A stretch of 64,000 nucleotides of DNA from the NCBI RefSeq assembly GCF_900199585.1, contig NZ_FZQY01000004.1, positions 248,001 through 312,000 of the forward strand, written 5' to 3'. A model generated the notes under the pieces. That model made no database searches and was not told where the DNA came from. It worked only from the letters and a program-made list of their open reading frames with translations. Position 1 is the first letter of the stretch, and each line of letters begins with the position of its first letter. The translations under genes and the position numbers were made by a program. Source of the DNA: Helicobacter sp. 'house sparrow 1'. Lineage in GTDB: Bacteria > Campylobacterota > Campylobacteria > Campylobacterales > Helicobacteraceae. Shown here in pieces: positions 18,447 through 27,856 of this stretch.

Positions 18447-18452
18447 TATAAT
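18447..18452 (+). promoter_or_regulatory. Putative -10 element of dedA-fldA
   Basis: Perfect TATAAT 32 bases before the ATG at 18484, followed by an AAAGGTGG ribosome binding site. It lies in the divergent thrC/dedA gap. Confidence 0.45.
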
Positions 18453-18483
18453 GATAAGCAATACTATTATTAAAAGGTGGTAA

Positions 18484-19053
18484 ATGGATACGATACAATC
18501 GTTTCAAGACAATCTTCAAAATTGGGGGTATTTGCTCCTATTTTTGTATTCTTTAGGAGGTGGGTATGTAGCATTGATTGCAGCAGGATTTTTAAGTAGT
18601 CTTGGGAGTATGGATATCACTCTGTCTATATTGGTGGCATTTTTGGGAAATATGGTTGGTAGTAGCGTAATCTCATTATTAGCAAGAAAGCAAAGAGGAG
18701 ATTTTTTAGCTTATATGAAAAAGCATAGAAGGAAACTTGCTTTAAGTTTTAAGTGGATAAAGACTTATGGGGTAGGATTGATTTTCTTTAGTAAATATAT
18801 TTATGGTATAAAGACAATTGTACCTATAGCAATAGGTATTGGTAAATATGACCTAAAAAAATATATGATATTTAATTTTTTTGCTTGCCTGCTTTGGGCA
18901 TTTGTGGTGGGATTGGTGAGCTATTTTGCGAGTAGTTTTGTAAAAAGGATTTTTATGTCCTTTTCAACTTTACCACCCTATACAATGCCTTTGGTATTGG
19001 TGAGCATAGTAGGAATATTTTTAGGCATTTTGAAATTTTATAGTAAAAAATAA
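18484..19053 (+). CDS. DedA-family membrane protein (first of two)
   Basis: A 189 aa integral membrane protein with about four to five hydrophobic segments. The DedA core is visible: AFLGNMVGSSVISLLARKQRGDF near residue 53 and FFSKYIYGIKTIVPIAIGIGKYDLKKYMIFNFFACLLWA near 98-137, holding the conserved glycines of the family. DedA proteins are lipid scramblase or undecaprenyl-phosphate translocase candidates and maintain envelope energetics. It is followed after 24 bases by flavodoxin; the same pairing occurs in H. pylori (from memory). The precise substrate is not deducible. Confidence 0.88.
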   Translation: MDTIQSFQDNLQNWGYLLLFLYSLGGGYVALIAAGFLSSLGSMDITLSILVAFLGNMVGSSVISLLARKQRGDFLAYMKKHRRKLALSFKWIKTYGVGLIFFSKYIYGIKTIVPIAIGIGKYDLKKYMIFNFFACLLWAFVVGLVSYFASSFVKRIFMSFSTLPPYTMPLVLVSIVGIFLGILKFYSKK

Positions 19054-19077
19054 ATTATTGATATTGAGGAGATAATA

Positions 19078-19578
19078 ATGAAGAAAGTAGGAATTTTTTA
19101 TGGAACAGATGGAGGTAATACTCATGGTGTTGCGGACAAAATTGCAGATTGCTTAGGTAGAGATAATGTTGAGGTGGTGGATGTTTCAAAGGCAGACAAG
19201 GAGCAAATCTTGAGCTTTGATAATTTAATCTTAGCAAGTGCTACTTATGGAGTTGGAGATTTGCAAGATGATTGGGATAGTATGATTAATCAATTTTCTG
19301 AAAGTGATTTTAAAGATAAGGTAATTGCATTGGTTGGGGTTGGAGATCAGGATAGCTATAGCGATAGCTTTTGTGATAGTCTTTTTCATCTGTATGAAAA
19401 GGTTCAAATGGGAAAGGTTGTTGGTAAAACCTCTGTGGATGGCTATGAATTTGATGACTCTAAGGCAGTGATTGATGGTAATTTTGTTGGTCTAGCAATT
19501 GATGAGGATAATCAAGCAGACCTAACGGATGAACGCATTCAACAATGGGTTGAGACAATAAAAAAAGATTTTATCTAA
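19078..19578 (+). CDS. fldA: Flavodoxin
   Basis: FMN-binding electron carrier of 166 aa. The phosphate-binding loop YGTDGGNTHGVADKI is at residues 9-23, and the isoalloxazine-contact loops SATYGVGDLQDDW near 58 and GVGDQDSYSDSF near 90 are intact. In Helicobacter flavodoxin accepts electrons from pyruvate oxidoreductase and is essential. A strong GAGGAGATAAT ribosome binding region precedes the ATG. The stop is only six bases from that of the convergent outer-membrane protein gene. Confidence 0.96.
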   Translation: MKKVGIFYGTDGGNTHGVADKIADCLGRDNVEVVDVSKADKEQILSFDNLILASATYGVGDLQDDWDSMINQFSESDFKDKVIALVGVGDQDSYSDSFCDSLFHLYEKVQMGKVVGKTSVDGYEFDDSKAVIDGNFVGLAIDEDNQADLTDERIQQWVETIKKDFI

Positions 19579-19584
19579 GACCTT

Positions 19585-20274
19585 TTAAAATTTATAACCC
19601 ACACCAATAGAGGTATTGATAAAATCGCTAAAGTGTGCGCTTTGTTTAGTGGCACCAAGACTTATGCCCTCTGAATCTGGGGTGCCATTTGTCTTTTTTA
19701 GAGTGCTGCTTATAAAGCGTAATCTTAGTTCTATCTCTATGGAATCAATGATATTAAAAATCAATCCTAAGCTTACCCCTGCACTAAAGGCTTTTTGAAG
19801 GCTTAAGTGTTGCGTATCTAGAAAAATACCTCCTCCATTTATTCCTGCAAAAACATCAACGATTTTACTTGCATTATATCTATAGTCTGCATTTAAAGTT
19901 AGGTTATGAAATATTGTATTGCCACTAGAAAGATTTGCAAATAAACTTGCGCCAGTATAATCTGTGTAAAAACGAATAAAGTGTTTGGGTTGGATTAAGA
20001 AGTCATAGCCAAATTTTAGTGCATAGCTAAAACCTGGCACTGTTTTTATATTGTTGGTTGTGCCAATTGGAGTGGAGTTTGCATAATAATTTTTCTCAAG
20101 GGAAAGAATTTGGCTCCCCAAAAAAATACCAACAATAAAGTTACCTCTTTTTGAATCTTTAAGTGATTGCTCTTGGTTATCTACATCTTGGTTTTGCAAT
20201 GCTTTTTCAGAAGTATTTAGATCCTGTGATAGTGAAAATACTGCAATCATTAATCCTAAAAATATTTTTTTCAT
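19585..20274 (-). CDS. Helicobacter-type outer-membrane beta-barrel protein
   Basis: 229 aa with an N-terminal signal sequence, a short polar region with QNQD/NQEQ, then alternating amphipathic strands beginning GNFIVGIFLGSQILSL and ending in a terminal aromatic residue (TSIGVGYKF), the mark of BamA substrates. It resembles small Helicobacter outer-membrane proteins in general layout. I cannot place it in a named subfamily. It lies 14 bases downstream of the DUF3943-like gene and probably shares its transcript. Confidence 0.8.
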   Translation of the reverse strand: MKKIFLGLMIAVFSLSQDLNTSEKALQNQDVDNQEQSLKDSKRGNFIVGIFLGSQILSLEKNYYANSTPIGTTNNIKTVPGFSYALKFGYDFLIQPKHFIRFYTDYTGASLFANLSSGNTIFHNLTLNADYRYNASKIVDVFAGINGGGIFLDTQHLSLQKAFSAGVSLGLIFNIIDSIEIELRLRFISSTLKKTNGTPDSEGISLGATKQSAHFSDFINTSIGVGYKF

Positions 20275-20288
20275 TTTGTACTCCTAAT

Positions 20289-20999
20289 TTACCAAGTAAT
20301 ACGCAAAGTTGCTACAAATCCTTGTTGTTGAGGGATAAAAATAGTTGAAACATGTTCATTTTTTATTCCCATGAGCTTAGCCATACCAAGATCTCTCATT
20401 ATAAATCCCATAGGATCAATTACAAATAAAGAGATTGCGCCAAGAACCCTAGAATTAAAAAGCCTGCCATTATTATTCTGGATGTAGCAAGATAATCTAA
20501 AAAAACCTTCACCTATTATAGAACCAATTGCAGGAGTAATAATTAGATCTTGCCAACTTGGTATTTCCGCAATAGATTCTAGCCCAAATTCCCAGAAAAA
20601 AGTAGAAAAAAGAAATGCATAAAGTGCAGATTCTGCCCAACTAAACCCTGCGGTCCTTGGTTGCATGTAGTAGATAGCACCAGCATAGGGATGTGCAATT
20701 ATATTAAGCCAAAGATCATCAGGGTCAATAACAGGACCTTGATTAACTTTTTTAAGGTAGTTTTTTCCTAGATTTGCTATATCCTCATCACTCCAATTAG
20801 TGATACTCTCTGGTAAAAGGAGTAAGCCTCCAAATGCAATTCCTGCAGTTGCGAGTAATATACCAGTGCTTCCCAATAAATATTTATATTTTGAATCAGG
20901 CTTAAAATAAGTAGGTGGCGATAATTTTTCTTCTGTTGCCACCAGAGTATTTGCAAAAAAGAAAAAAATACACACAAAAAAAAAGACTCTTCTGATCAA
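20289..20999 (-). CDS. DUF3943-like membrane-associated protein
   Basis: 236 aa starting at TTG behind an AAAGGAAG ribosome binding site. A signal-like hydrophobic start is followed by LLGSTGILLATAGIAFGGLLLLP and the block WLNIIAHPYAGAIYYMQPRTAGFSWAES near residue 97, which I associate with DUF3943. A second conserved-looking run is WEFGLESIAEIPSWQDLIITPAIGSIIGE near 138. The chain ends in aromatic Trp. The function is unknown; the family resembles envelope lipid- or barrel-linked proteins. It contains a run of nine T at codons 5-7. Confidence 0.75.
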   Translation of the reverse strand: MIRRVFFFVCIFFFFANTLVATEEKLSPPTYFKPDSKYKYLLGSTGILLATAGIAFGGLLLLPESITNWSDEDIANLGKNYLKKVNQGPVIDPDDLWLNIIAHPYAGAIYYMQPRTAGFSWAESALYAFLFSTFFWEFGLESIAEIPSWQDLIITPAIGSIIGEGFFRLSCYIQNNNGRLFNSRVLGAISLFVIDPMGFIMRDLGMAKLMGIKNEHVSTIFIPQQQGFVATLRITW

Positions 21000-21052
21000 A
21001 AACTTCCTTTAATATCGAGGAATTTATTGTATATAAAGTTTTTTAAAATTAT

Positions 21053-22129
21053 TTAAGGGGAATATATTTTTTCTAAATATTCTATTTTGGCAGTTGTATT
21101 TAATAAAAGCATATCTGCAAGGATAAGTGCAAGAAGATGTTCGCATACCACACTACCTCTTATTGCAATACAAGGATCGTGCCTTCCTTTTAACTTGAGA
21201 TAAACTTGATTCCCATAAATATTTTGAGTTTTTTGAGAAATAAAAATACTTGGCGTTGGTTTAAAATGAACTTTGAGCTCAATTTTTTCTCCACTGCTCA
21301 TTCCCCCCAATATCCCCCCGTGATTATTGCTTATAAAACCATTTTCATCCATTCCATCATTATTCTTACTTCCGCTGATCTGGGAGCTTTTGCAACCTAG
21401 GCCAATTTCTAGAGCCTTAACACCATTTAATCCCATAAATAAGCTACCAATTTGAGAATCTAGTTTATGATAAAGTCCCTCACCTAGTCCTATTGGAATT
21501 TTTCCATAAGCTTGTATTAAAGCTATACCTCCTATACTGTCGTGATTTTTTTTTGTTTGAAGAATTAATTTTTTTTGCCTGTTCTCAACATTTTTATCTA
21601 AGGAGAAAATTTTACTTTCTCTTGCAAAACAAAAATCAATCTGTGAGGCACTAATTGGACCAACTGCAAAAACTCCACTATGGACAAAAATTTTGAAGTG
21701 TTCAAGTAGCATTTTAGCAATGCTTCCAGCACAAACTCTAGCAGCACTTTCTCTTGCAGAGCTCCTGCCTCCTCCTCTATGATCCCTAATTCCATATTTT
21801 TTATAATATGTCCAATCTGCGTGAGAGGGTCTAAAAATATCTTTTAATTGGCTGTAATCTTCGCTTTTTGCATCTTGATTATAAATCAGGATTGCAACAG
21901 GGGCGCCTGTAGTATAAGAATCAAAAACTCCGCTTAAAATTTCAAATTTTTCAAGTTCTTTTCTAGGGGTTGTAAAGTGTTTGCTTCCTTGTCTTCTATG
22001 AAGTTCATTGGAGATTCTTTCCTCATCAATATAAAGTCCAGCAGGTAGTCCATCAATAATACAACCTATGGCCTTTCCATGAGATTCTCCAAAGGTGCTT
22101 ACTCGAAGCTTTTGCCCAAAGGTATTCAT
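21053..22129 (-). CDS. aroC: Chorismate synthase
   Basis: Final step of the shikimate pathway, EPSP to chorismate, needing reduced FMN. It opens with [30 protein letters not shown]; the second signature [25 protein letters not shown] is near residue 103-127, with family features such as [18 protein letters not shown]. The 358 aa length is standard. It overlaps the rnc stop by four bases and is the last gene of the long - strand group. Confidence 0.97.
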   Translation of the reverse strand: MNTFGQKLRVSTFGESHGKAIGCIIDGLPAGLYIDEERISNELHRRQGSKHFTTPRKELEKFEILSGVFDSYTTGAPVAILIYNQDAKSEDYSQLKDIFRPSHADWTYYKKYGIRDHRGGGRSSARESAARVCAGSIAKMLLEHFKIFVHSGVFAVGPISASQIDFCFARESKIFSLDKNVENRQKKLILQTKKNHDSIGGIALIQAYGKIPIGLGEGLYHKLDSQIGSLFMGLNGVKALEIGLGCKSSQISGSKNNDGMDENGFISNNHGGILGGMSSGEKIELKVHFKPTPSIFISQKTQNIYGNQVYLKLKGRHDPCIAIRGSVVCEHLLALILADMLLLNTTAKIEYLEKIYSP

Positions 22130-22788
22130 ACTACAAGTTTCTTATAGGCAATTTTTGCACATTTTTGTTGTGCATCTTTTTTGCTGGTTCCTAATGCTTG
22201 AGCATATTCTTGGTCTTGAATAAAGATAGCAATTTTAAATTGCTTTTTGTGATCAGGACCAATTTCTTCTAAAAGGCGATAATCAGGTATTACACCAAAT
22301 TTTGCTTGAGTAATCTCTTGAAGGGCTGTTTTATAATCTATAAAAAGGCTTTGTACATCAATTTTTGGATAAATTCTCTCTAAAATTTCATAAGTAATTT
22401 TTTTTACTACTTCTAACCCACCCTCTAGATAAATTGCTCCAATTAGAGCCTCAAAGGCACTTGATAAAATAGAGGCCTTATATCTTCCCTCATTAGCCTC
22501 TTCATTGGCAGATACTAAAAGATAATTGTGTAATTCTATTGCTTGTGCAAACTTCATAAAACTTTGCTCATTCACTAAGGAAGCTCGCATTTTTGATAAA
22601 TCACCCTCTTGCTTTGTGGGAAATTTTTTATACAAAAATTCCCCAATTAAAAGGTCAAGTACAGCATCGCCCAGAAATTCTAATCTTTCATTATTGTATT
22701 GATTTTTACAACTTTTGTGGGTGAGGGCAGTAAGTAAGAGATTTTTATCTTTAAAGTAATAATTAAGGGTTGCTTCAAGTTTTTGCAT
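22126..22788 (-). CDS. rnc: Ribonuclease III
   Basis: Double-strand-specific RNase that processes rRNA precursors. The catalytic signature [15 protein letters not shown] is near residue 33-47 and the second acidic cluster [13 protein letters not shown] near 112. A C-terminal dsRNA-binding domain follows from ~155 and ends with [16 protein letters not shown]. The length of 220 aa is normal. Its start overlaps the rnhA end by 14 bases. Confidence 0.96.
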   Translation of the reverse strand: MQKLEATLNYYFKDKNLLLTALTHKSCKNQYNNERLEFLGDAVLDLLIGEFLYKKFPTKQEGDLSKMRASLVNEQSFMKFAQAIELHNYLLVSANEEANEGRYKASILSSAFEALIGAIYLEGGLEVVKKITYEILERIYPKIDVQSLFIDYKTALQEITQAKFGVIPDYRLLEEIGPDHKKQFKIAIFIQDQEYAQALGTSKKDAQQKCAKIAYKKLVV

Positions 22789-23212
22789 TTTCCTCCTTTA
22801 GTCTTTGTGCCTGTTCTTTCGCGATTCTATCACATTTTTCATTTTCTGGATGGTTGTTATGTCCCTTAATCCAAAAAGCTTGAATTTTATGGGGCTTAGA
22901 GACAAGAAGATAATCTTTCCATAAATCAGGATTCTTTACTTTTTTAAAGTCTTTTTTTATCCACTCTGTAATCCAACTAGAAATTCCATCGCACACATAT
23001 CTAGAATCGCTATATAGCAAAACCATACAAGGTTCTTTAAGGATTTTTAGGGCTTCAATTACTGCAAGTAGCTCCATACGGTTATTTGTAGTATTATAAA
23101 CACCCCCACTTATAATTTTTTCCTTGCCTTTGTAGCGTAAAATTGCACAATATCCTCCAAAACCAGGATTTCCCAATGAAGACCCATCGCAAAAGATTTC
23201 TATTTGTTTCAT
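22775..23212 (-). CDS. rnhA: Ribonuclease HI
   Basis: Cleaves the RNA strand of RNA/DNA hybrids, including R-loops and primers. The catalytic acids are visible: Asp in [11 protein letters not shown] (residue 9), Glu in [12 protein letters not shown] (~47), Asp in [12 protein letters not shown] (~68), and Asp in [11 protein letters not shown] (~130), with the His loop [15 protein letters not shown]. The 145 aa size is standard. It overlaps the LapB-like gene by four bases upstream and rnc downstream. Confidence 0.96.
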   Translation of the reverse strand: MKQIEIFCDGSSLGNPGFGGYCAILRYKGKEKIISGGVYNTTNNRMELLAVIEALKILKEPCMVLLYSDSRYVCDGISSWITEWIKKDFKKVKNPDLWKDYLLVSKPHKIQAFWIKGHNNHPENEKCDRIAKEQAQRLKEENAKT

Positions 23213-24243
23213 AGGGGTTTTTCCAATGGTTTTAAGATAAGATCCATTTCACTTAACTCCTTACAACTAGGGCAGCGCAGAGAATCAAAGGGAAAAATAC
23301 TTTTGCATTGGTGACAACGATATTCAAAACCTAAACAAGCTTCTTTTTTAGTATGTTTTCTAAAAAGATATAGGATTTCTAATTCAAATATCTGAAAGCT
23401 AATTTGTGAATCAAAAAATCCCTTTGCTACAAATACTTCAAAAATTTGGGGATAAGATTCTATATTTTTAGGGATATCTTGAAATTGTAACTCCCAAAGA
23501 ATATCAATAAAATTTTTTGAAAAAGGAATGCTAAAAATATAATCCCAAAAAGCTTTTAGATCATAAGTTTTTAAGAATCTTAAAATACTTTTATGAAAAA
23601 GAGGGTTATTTTCTCCAATTGTTGTAATACTTTTTATCTTTTTTTCAATAGAGATAATATGTGTATTAAGCAAGATCATTAAATAAAAATAGTTTTTATT
23701 GTTAGTAAATTTTTGTTTATCTTGCGTTTGAATTTCATCTAAACAATCCAGTGCCTCCAATGCTTTTTGATATTCCCCCATATTTTCATAAGTTTGCATT
23801 AGGGAGGACATAATGTTTTCATTTCTTGGATATGTTTTTAAAATTTGTGTGAAAATATCTTTTGCACGCTGTAAGAAACCAGCATCAAGATAGGTATTCC
23901 CTAATGCCTCAAGAATATTGATTTTTTCTTTTGAATTTTTTGTAGTTTCTAGCAAGCTTAGATAGATATTAATAGCCATTTGACTATCCCCACTTTGGCT
24001 ATGTGCTTTTGCAATCAGCATCAAAGAAGGAAGAGCTTTTGGAGAGACCTGCACAAACTTTACTATATCTTGGTTTAAGGTTGTATGCTCATAAGATTTT
24101 GCTAAATCTTTAAGAGATTGAGATTTTTTCTGTGCCTTATATTTATTGTGAGAATAATCTAGAAGTGCAATAGTTGCAATAATTCCAATGAGAATGGCTA
24201 CGCCAAATAGGGGATCTCGATAAAGAAAAACAATACTTTCCAT
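23209..24243 (-). CDS. LapB/YciM-like TPR protein with C-terminal zinc ribbon
   Basis: 344 aa with one N-terminal membrane segment (GVAILIGIIATIALLDY, residues 14-30), tetratricopeptide-like repeats around 80-170 (e.g. ILEALGNTYLDAGFLQRAKDIFTQIL), and a C-terminal CHQC...CPSC zinc ribbon near 315-332. This is the architecture of E. coli LapB, which controls LPS synthesis by regulating LpxC breakdown. The middle is divergent, so the role is inferred from architecture. It sits between the SurA-like chaperone and rnhA. Confidence 0.7.
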   Translation of the reverse strand: MESIVFLYRDPLFGVAILIGIIATIALLDYSHNKYKAQKKSQSLKDLAKSYEHTTLNQDIVKFVQVSPKALPSLMLIAKAHSQSGDSQMAINIYLSLLETTKNSKEKINILEALGNTYLDAGFLQRAKDIFTQILKTYPRNENIMSSLMQTYENMGEYQKALEALDCLDEIQTQDKQKFTNNKNYFYLMILLNTHIISIEKKIKSITTIGENNPLFHKSILRFLKTYDLKAFWDYIFSIPFSKNFIDILWELQFQDIPKNIESYPQIFEVFVAKGFFDSQISFQIFELEILYLFRKHTKKEACLGFEYRCHQCKSIFPFDSLRCPSCKELSEMDLILKPLEKPL

Positions 24244-25074
24244 TTAACTTCTAAGATTTATAATCACAGCTTTTTGTTTAATTTTCTCAAAATAATCTTC
24301 TAGTATTTTATCTTGGCGCTTTTCAGCTAGTTTTTGTGCGATAAAATTTTTAGCTTGTTGATATGAGATAAGTTCTTCTCCTATTTTATCTTTAACCAAG
24401 AAGGCCATATACATACCTCCTCCACCATTAAGAACAGTCGTAAATTGATTAACTTTAGTTGCTGCAAAGACTTGTGCAATTTGCGCAGGAAGTGTATCAA
24501 GAGGAATCTTTTCTTGAGCTCTCTCAACTCCTGCTATTGCGGTATTGGGGGTTTTGATTGCTTGTTGTAATGAGTCTATGTTAGTAGAGCTAAAGCGCAT
24601 TACAACTACTTCTTTGGGCATATTAAATTCATCTTGGTGCAAATTATAATACTCTCGCATCTCATCCTCACCAACACTATTAGTAGAGAGAATGCTTCGC
24701 ATCAATTCTTGTGTTTGAATTTGCTCCTTAAGTTTTTTTGCAAACTCCTTAGGATTTAATCCCTCTTGCTGCTTTACTTTTTTTAAAAAAGCATCTTTGC
24801 TTAGATTGCTTCTTGATGCCATATCAAGAATTTCTCCTTCAATTCTAGAATCTGAAACATCAATTTTTAATCTTTTTACTTCTTGATCTCTAATTTTTTC
24901 GGCAATTAATAGATCAATTGCTTTTTGCTTAGTGATTTTGTTTTTCTTTTGTGTTTCTTTTATTTCATAAAGAGTAATAGGGTCTCCATTTACAGTAATT
25001 CCAACTCCTGCTATGATATTTTCTTGAGAGAAGGATAAGGAGAATAAAAAAGCAAGTAAAAATAAAAATTGCAT
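24244..25074 (-). CDS. SurA-like periplasmic chaperone/peptidyl-prolyl isomerase
   Basis: After a signal peptide (FLFLLAFLFSLSFS) comes the SurA N-terminal pattern IIAGVGITVNGDPITLYEI, a helical chaperone region to ~150, and a weak parvulin-like part (FNMPKEVVVMRFSS ... VNQFTTVLNGGGGMYMAFLVKDK). The ATG at 25074 is preferred over one 12 bases upstream because GAGGT lies just before it. The 276 aa protein is shorter than E. coli SurA and has at most one parvulin domain. It would aid outer-membrane protein folding, fitting the barrel gene next to it. Confidence 0.8.
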   Translation of the reverse strand: MQFLFLLAFLFSLSFSQENIIAGVGITVNGDPITLYEIKETQKKNKITKQKAIDLLIAEKIRDQEVKRLKIDVSDSRIEGEILDMASRSNLSKDAFLKKVKQQEGLNPKEFAKKLKEQIQTQELMRSILSTNSVGEDEMREYYNLHQDEFNMPKEVVVMRFSSTNIDSLQQAIKTPNTAIAGVERAQEKIPLDTLPAQIAQVFAATKVNQFTTVLNGGGGMYMAFLVKDKIGEELISYQQAKNFIAQKLAEKRQDKILEDYFEKIKQKAVIINLRS

Positions 25075-25137
25075 CAAACACCTCATTTTAGAAATAGCAA
25101 CATTTTATCATCAAGAAGTTTATAGACAAAGTAGTAT

Positions 25138-26328
25138 CTAAAACTTCAATCTAATTCCTCCATTTACCTGTGTAAGCGTGGGAATTACATTAGAATCTAG
25201 ATGGGTATTTAAAATGTTGAGTAATACAAAGACATTGTTTGTAATTCCGACCTCGGTAGTAAAATCAATTTCGTTTTGTCTTGAATTTTTTCCAAAAGAA
25301 GTGGTTCCATATGTAATAGAAAAAGAAAATTGTTGGAGTTTAGAACTGATGGTGACATAAAATAAATTTCCATTAGGTTGGGTTTTGATTGCCTTTCCTC
25401 CCCAAATAAAAAAGGGCGTGATTTTATCACCCAAGATTCCAAGACTCCCCCATCCAGAACCCTTTCCTGTGTTAATATAACCCGCTTTAAACAAGATAAT
25501 TTCTTTGTAACCTACAAATGCAGATAGATCTATGGCGTGCGTGTTTGCCTTTCCTGAGAGGTGTTCAATACTATAATTTGCTCCAAACTCTCCACCAAGT
25601 TTAATGTTGTTGTTTGTATAATTTCCATTGATTCTGGTTCCAAATGCTGTGAAAACCTCAGGAGCAAAGTAACTAAATGCTTTGATTGTCAAAAGATCTT
25701 CTAAGATATCATATTTAGCACCAATATTTGCAATACCAAAAGCATTTTTTGTATTAATTTCTCTAAAATCTGTCATTTGAAAATAGTCAATACGGCCATA
25801 AGTTCTTGCCCAAAAAGTTTCAATTAAGAGCCTATTAATAGTTTTATTACGAAACCAAAAACCATCAGCAAGAGTATTAATCCATTCATTATTAATGGCA
25901 ATTCTCCCTGCTTTGATATTAGTATCTCCATCAAAGTACTCAAAAAAGCTTTCTCCAATAGAGGCTTGATTTTGGTTAAAAAAATCTTTTTGTGTATCAA
26001 GATTTCCTGTAGAAGTAATAAGGCGCTTGTGCTGATTAAAAATAGATATGGATGATGCAAAACTAATTGATGCTCTTACATTTTTGTAAAAGCCTGAAGT
26101 ATATCCCAAACGGATATTTCCAAGTAAGTAGCCACTATTTCCAAGATAACCATAGGTAGCCAAATTATTGGGTGTAAAATTTTGACTCGCACCATGGCTT
26201 AGTTTTTCATAATCACCATAGAAAATAAAATCCCCTTTGGTTACCCCATTTTTTAGTGCTTCATCAATATTTTCATAGCAAAATACCCAAGTAACCAATC
26301 CTAAAAAAGATAAGATTTTTTTAAACAT
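25138..26328 (-). CDS. OprD/Hof-like outer-membrane porin
   Basis: 396 aa with a signal peptide (ILSFLGLVTWVFCYE) followed by IDEALKNGVTKGDFIFYGDYE, a start typical of the Helicobacter Hof/OprD-like porin family. Many alternating amphipathic strands follow, and the chain ends in Phe (VNGGIRLKF). The pattern ASISFASSISIF...GESFFEYFDGDTNIKAGRIAINNEWINTLADGFWFRN also resembles this family. Its start is 8 bases from the panC stop, so it is probably co-transcribed. The substrate is unknown. Confidence 0.8.
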   Translation of the reverse strand: MFKKILSFLGLVTWVFCYENIDEALKNGVTKGDFIFYGDYEKLSHGASQNFTPNNLATYGYLGNSGYLLGNIRLGYTSGFYKNVRASISFASSISIFNQHKRLITSTGNLDTQKDFFNQNQASIGESFFEYFDGDTNIKAGRIAINNEWINTLADGFWFRNKTINRLLIETFWARTYGRIDYFQMTDFREINTKNAFGIANIGAKYDILEDLLTIKAFSYFAPEVFTAFGTRINGNYTNNNIKLGGEFGANYSIEHLSGKANTHAIDLSAFVGYKEIILFKAGYINTGKGSGWGSLGILGDKITPFFIWGGKAIKTQPNGNLFYVTISSKLQQFSFSITYGTTSFGKNSRQNEIDFTTEVGITNNVFVLLNILNTHLDSNVIPTLTQVNGGIRLKF

Positions 26329-26336
26329 CTAGTTCC

Positions 26337-27167
26337 TTAAAACCAAAGATTGTCTAGTAATCTTGTGTTGCCTACTTTTCCGGCAATAAGTGCAAGACTC
26401 TCTCCCAATTTGACTGATGTGATATTTTTTAAGTCTAAATCCGTAATTACAAGATAATCTAGCATAACATTTTTTATGTATTTTTTTGCCTCTTCTAACA
26501 ATTTATGGCTAGAAGTTTCTCCATTGTTAAAGAGTTGTTGTATTGCTTGGAGTGCTTGAGGAATTTCTAGTGCAATTTTTCTTTCTTCCTGTGATAAATA
26601 GACATTTCTTGAGCTAAGCGCTAAACCATCAGTATCTCTGATTGTGGGACAAGAAACAATTTCAATGGGTAAAAACATGTCCTGGATCAATCTTTTTAAG
26701 ATTAGTAATTGCTGTGCATCTTTTTGTCCAAAATATGCAAAATGGGGTTGTGTTAGATTAAAAAGTTTAAGAACAATTTGCAAGACCCCATTGAAGTGAT
26801 TTTCTCTAATAAAGCCCTCAAGAACATATCCCATTGATTTTGGAGGATTTAGAGTAATCTCATCTTGTTTTTGATAGATTTGTGAAATTGTTGGAGCAAA
26901 AATTGCATCAACACCAAGACTTTCACAGATTTTACAATCTTTATCAAAAACTCTTGGATATTTATCAAAATCTTCATTTATTCCAAATTGAGTGGGATTG
27001 ACAAAAATACTTACAAGCGTACGAGTATTATGTTTTTTAGATTCTAAAACTAAGCTTTGATGACCCTGATGCAGTGCTCCCATTGTAGGCACCAATCCTA
27101 AGGTATCATCAGATTTTAATGAAGCTCTAAATTTTCTTACTTCCTCAATTGTTTTTAAGATTTGCAT
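26337..27167 (-). CDS. panC: Pantothenate synthetase
   Basis: Joins pantoate and beta-alanine using ATP. The N-terminal motif GLVPTMGALHQGHQSLV near residue 24-40, VSIFVNPTQFG near 51, the VVLKLFNLTQPHFAYFGQKDAQQL-like region near 138-160, and the SSRNVYLS motif near 186 are all in order. The 276 aa length is normal. It overlaps pyrF by 13 bases. With coaD and coaBC it gives three CoA-pathway enzymes in this window. Confidence 0.97.
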   Translation of the reverse strand: MQILKTIEEVRKFRASLKSDDTLGLVPTMGALHQGHQSLVLESKKHNTRTLVSIFVNPTQFGINEDFDKYPRVFDKDCKICESLGVDAIFAPTISQIYQKQDEITLNPPKSMGYVLEGFIRENHFNGVLQIVLKLFNLTQPHFAYFGQKDAQQLLILKRLIQDMFLPIEIVSCPTIRDTDGLALSSRNVYLSQEERKIALEIPQALQAIQQLFNNGETSSHKLLEEAKKYIKNVMLDYLVITDLDLKNITSVKLGESLALIAGKVGNTRLLDNLWF

Positions 27168-27856
27168 CGGCTAATTTCCTCATATATTTTTTTTACTATC
27201 TCTAATGGATTATTGTTTTTATAAATGGGTCGTCCTACCACAATAAAATCTGATTGGTTTAAGAAAGCTTGTTGAATGGTAGCAACTCTTTTTTGGTCAT
27301 TATTATCTTCATTAAATGGCCTAATGCCAGGAGTTAGGGTAAGAAATTCTTTATTTGTGGAATTTTTTATCATCAAACTTTCATAAACAGAACATACCAC
27401 ACCATCTAGATTGCTCTCATAAGCCATTTTACTAAGATGAATTGTTTGATTATTGATATCTGAATGGTAGATTTCCTCAAAAATCTTAGAATCAAAACTA
27501 GTCAGTGCAGTCACCCCCATAATTAAAGGCGGGTTTTTATGCATTTTTAGAGATTGCATTAGTTCTTGCATTGCAACTCTTCCGCTACTTGTGTGAATGG
27601 TTAGCATATCAATATTAAATTTAAGACATTCATTAATGGCATCCTGCATTGTATTTGGAATATCATAAAGCTTGAGATCTAAAAAAATCTTAAAGTCTGG
27701 ATTGATTTGTCTAATTGAATCTAAAAAATCTTTTCCATCTCTGATAAAACTTCTTAAACCAACCTTAACCCACAGTTGTGAAAAGTCTTTAAGCTGTTTT
27801 AAGAGTTTGATATTCTCTTCTTTTTGTTCTAGATCTAATGCGACACATAATTTCAC
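27155..27856 (-). CDS. pyrF: Orotidine 5'-phosphate decarboxylase
   Basis: Forms UMP from OMP. The catalytic motif [17 protein letters not shown] near residue 60 carries the Lys-Asp pair, and the C-terminal phosphate motif [14 protein letters not shown] is present. The GTG at 27856 is chosen, not the longer frame opening at 27901, because AAGGAG lies about 6 bases before it and the chain then begins [10 protein letters not shown] as in the family. This GTG overlaps the stop of the DedA gene (GTGA). About 233 aa. Confidence 0.96.
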   Translation of the reverse strand: MKLCVALDLEQKEENIKLLKQLKDFSQLWVKVGLRSFIRDGKDFLDSIRQINPDFKIFLDLKLYDIPNTMQDAINECLKFNIDMLTIHTSSGRVAMQELMQSLKMHKNPPLIMGVTALTSFDSKIFEEIYHSDINNQTIHLSKMAYESNLDGVVCSVYESLMIKNSTNKEFLTLTPGIRPFNEDNNDQKRVATIQQAFLNQSDFIVVGRPIYKNNNPLEIVKKIYEEISRCKS

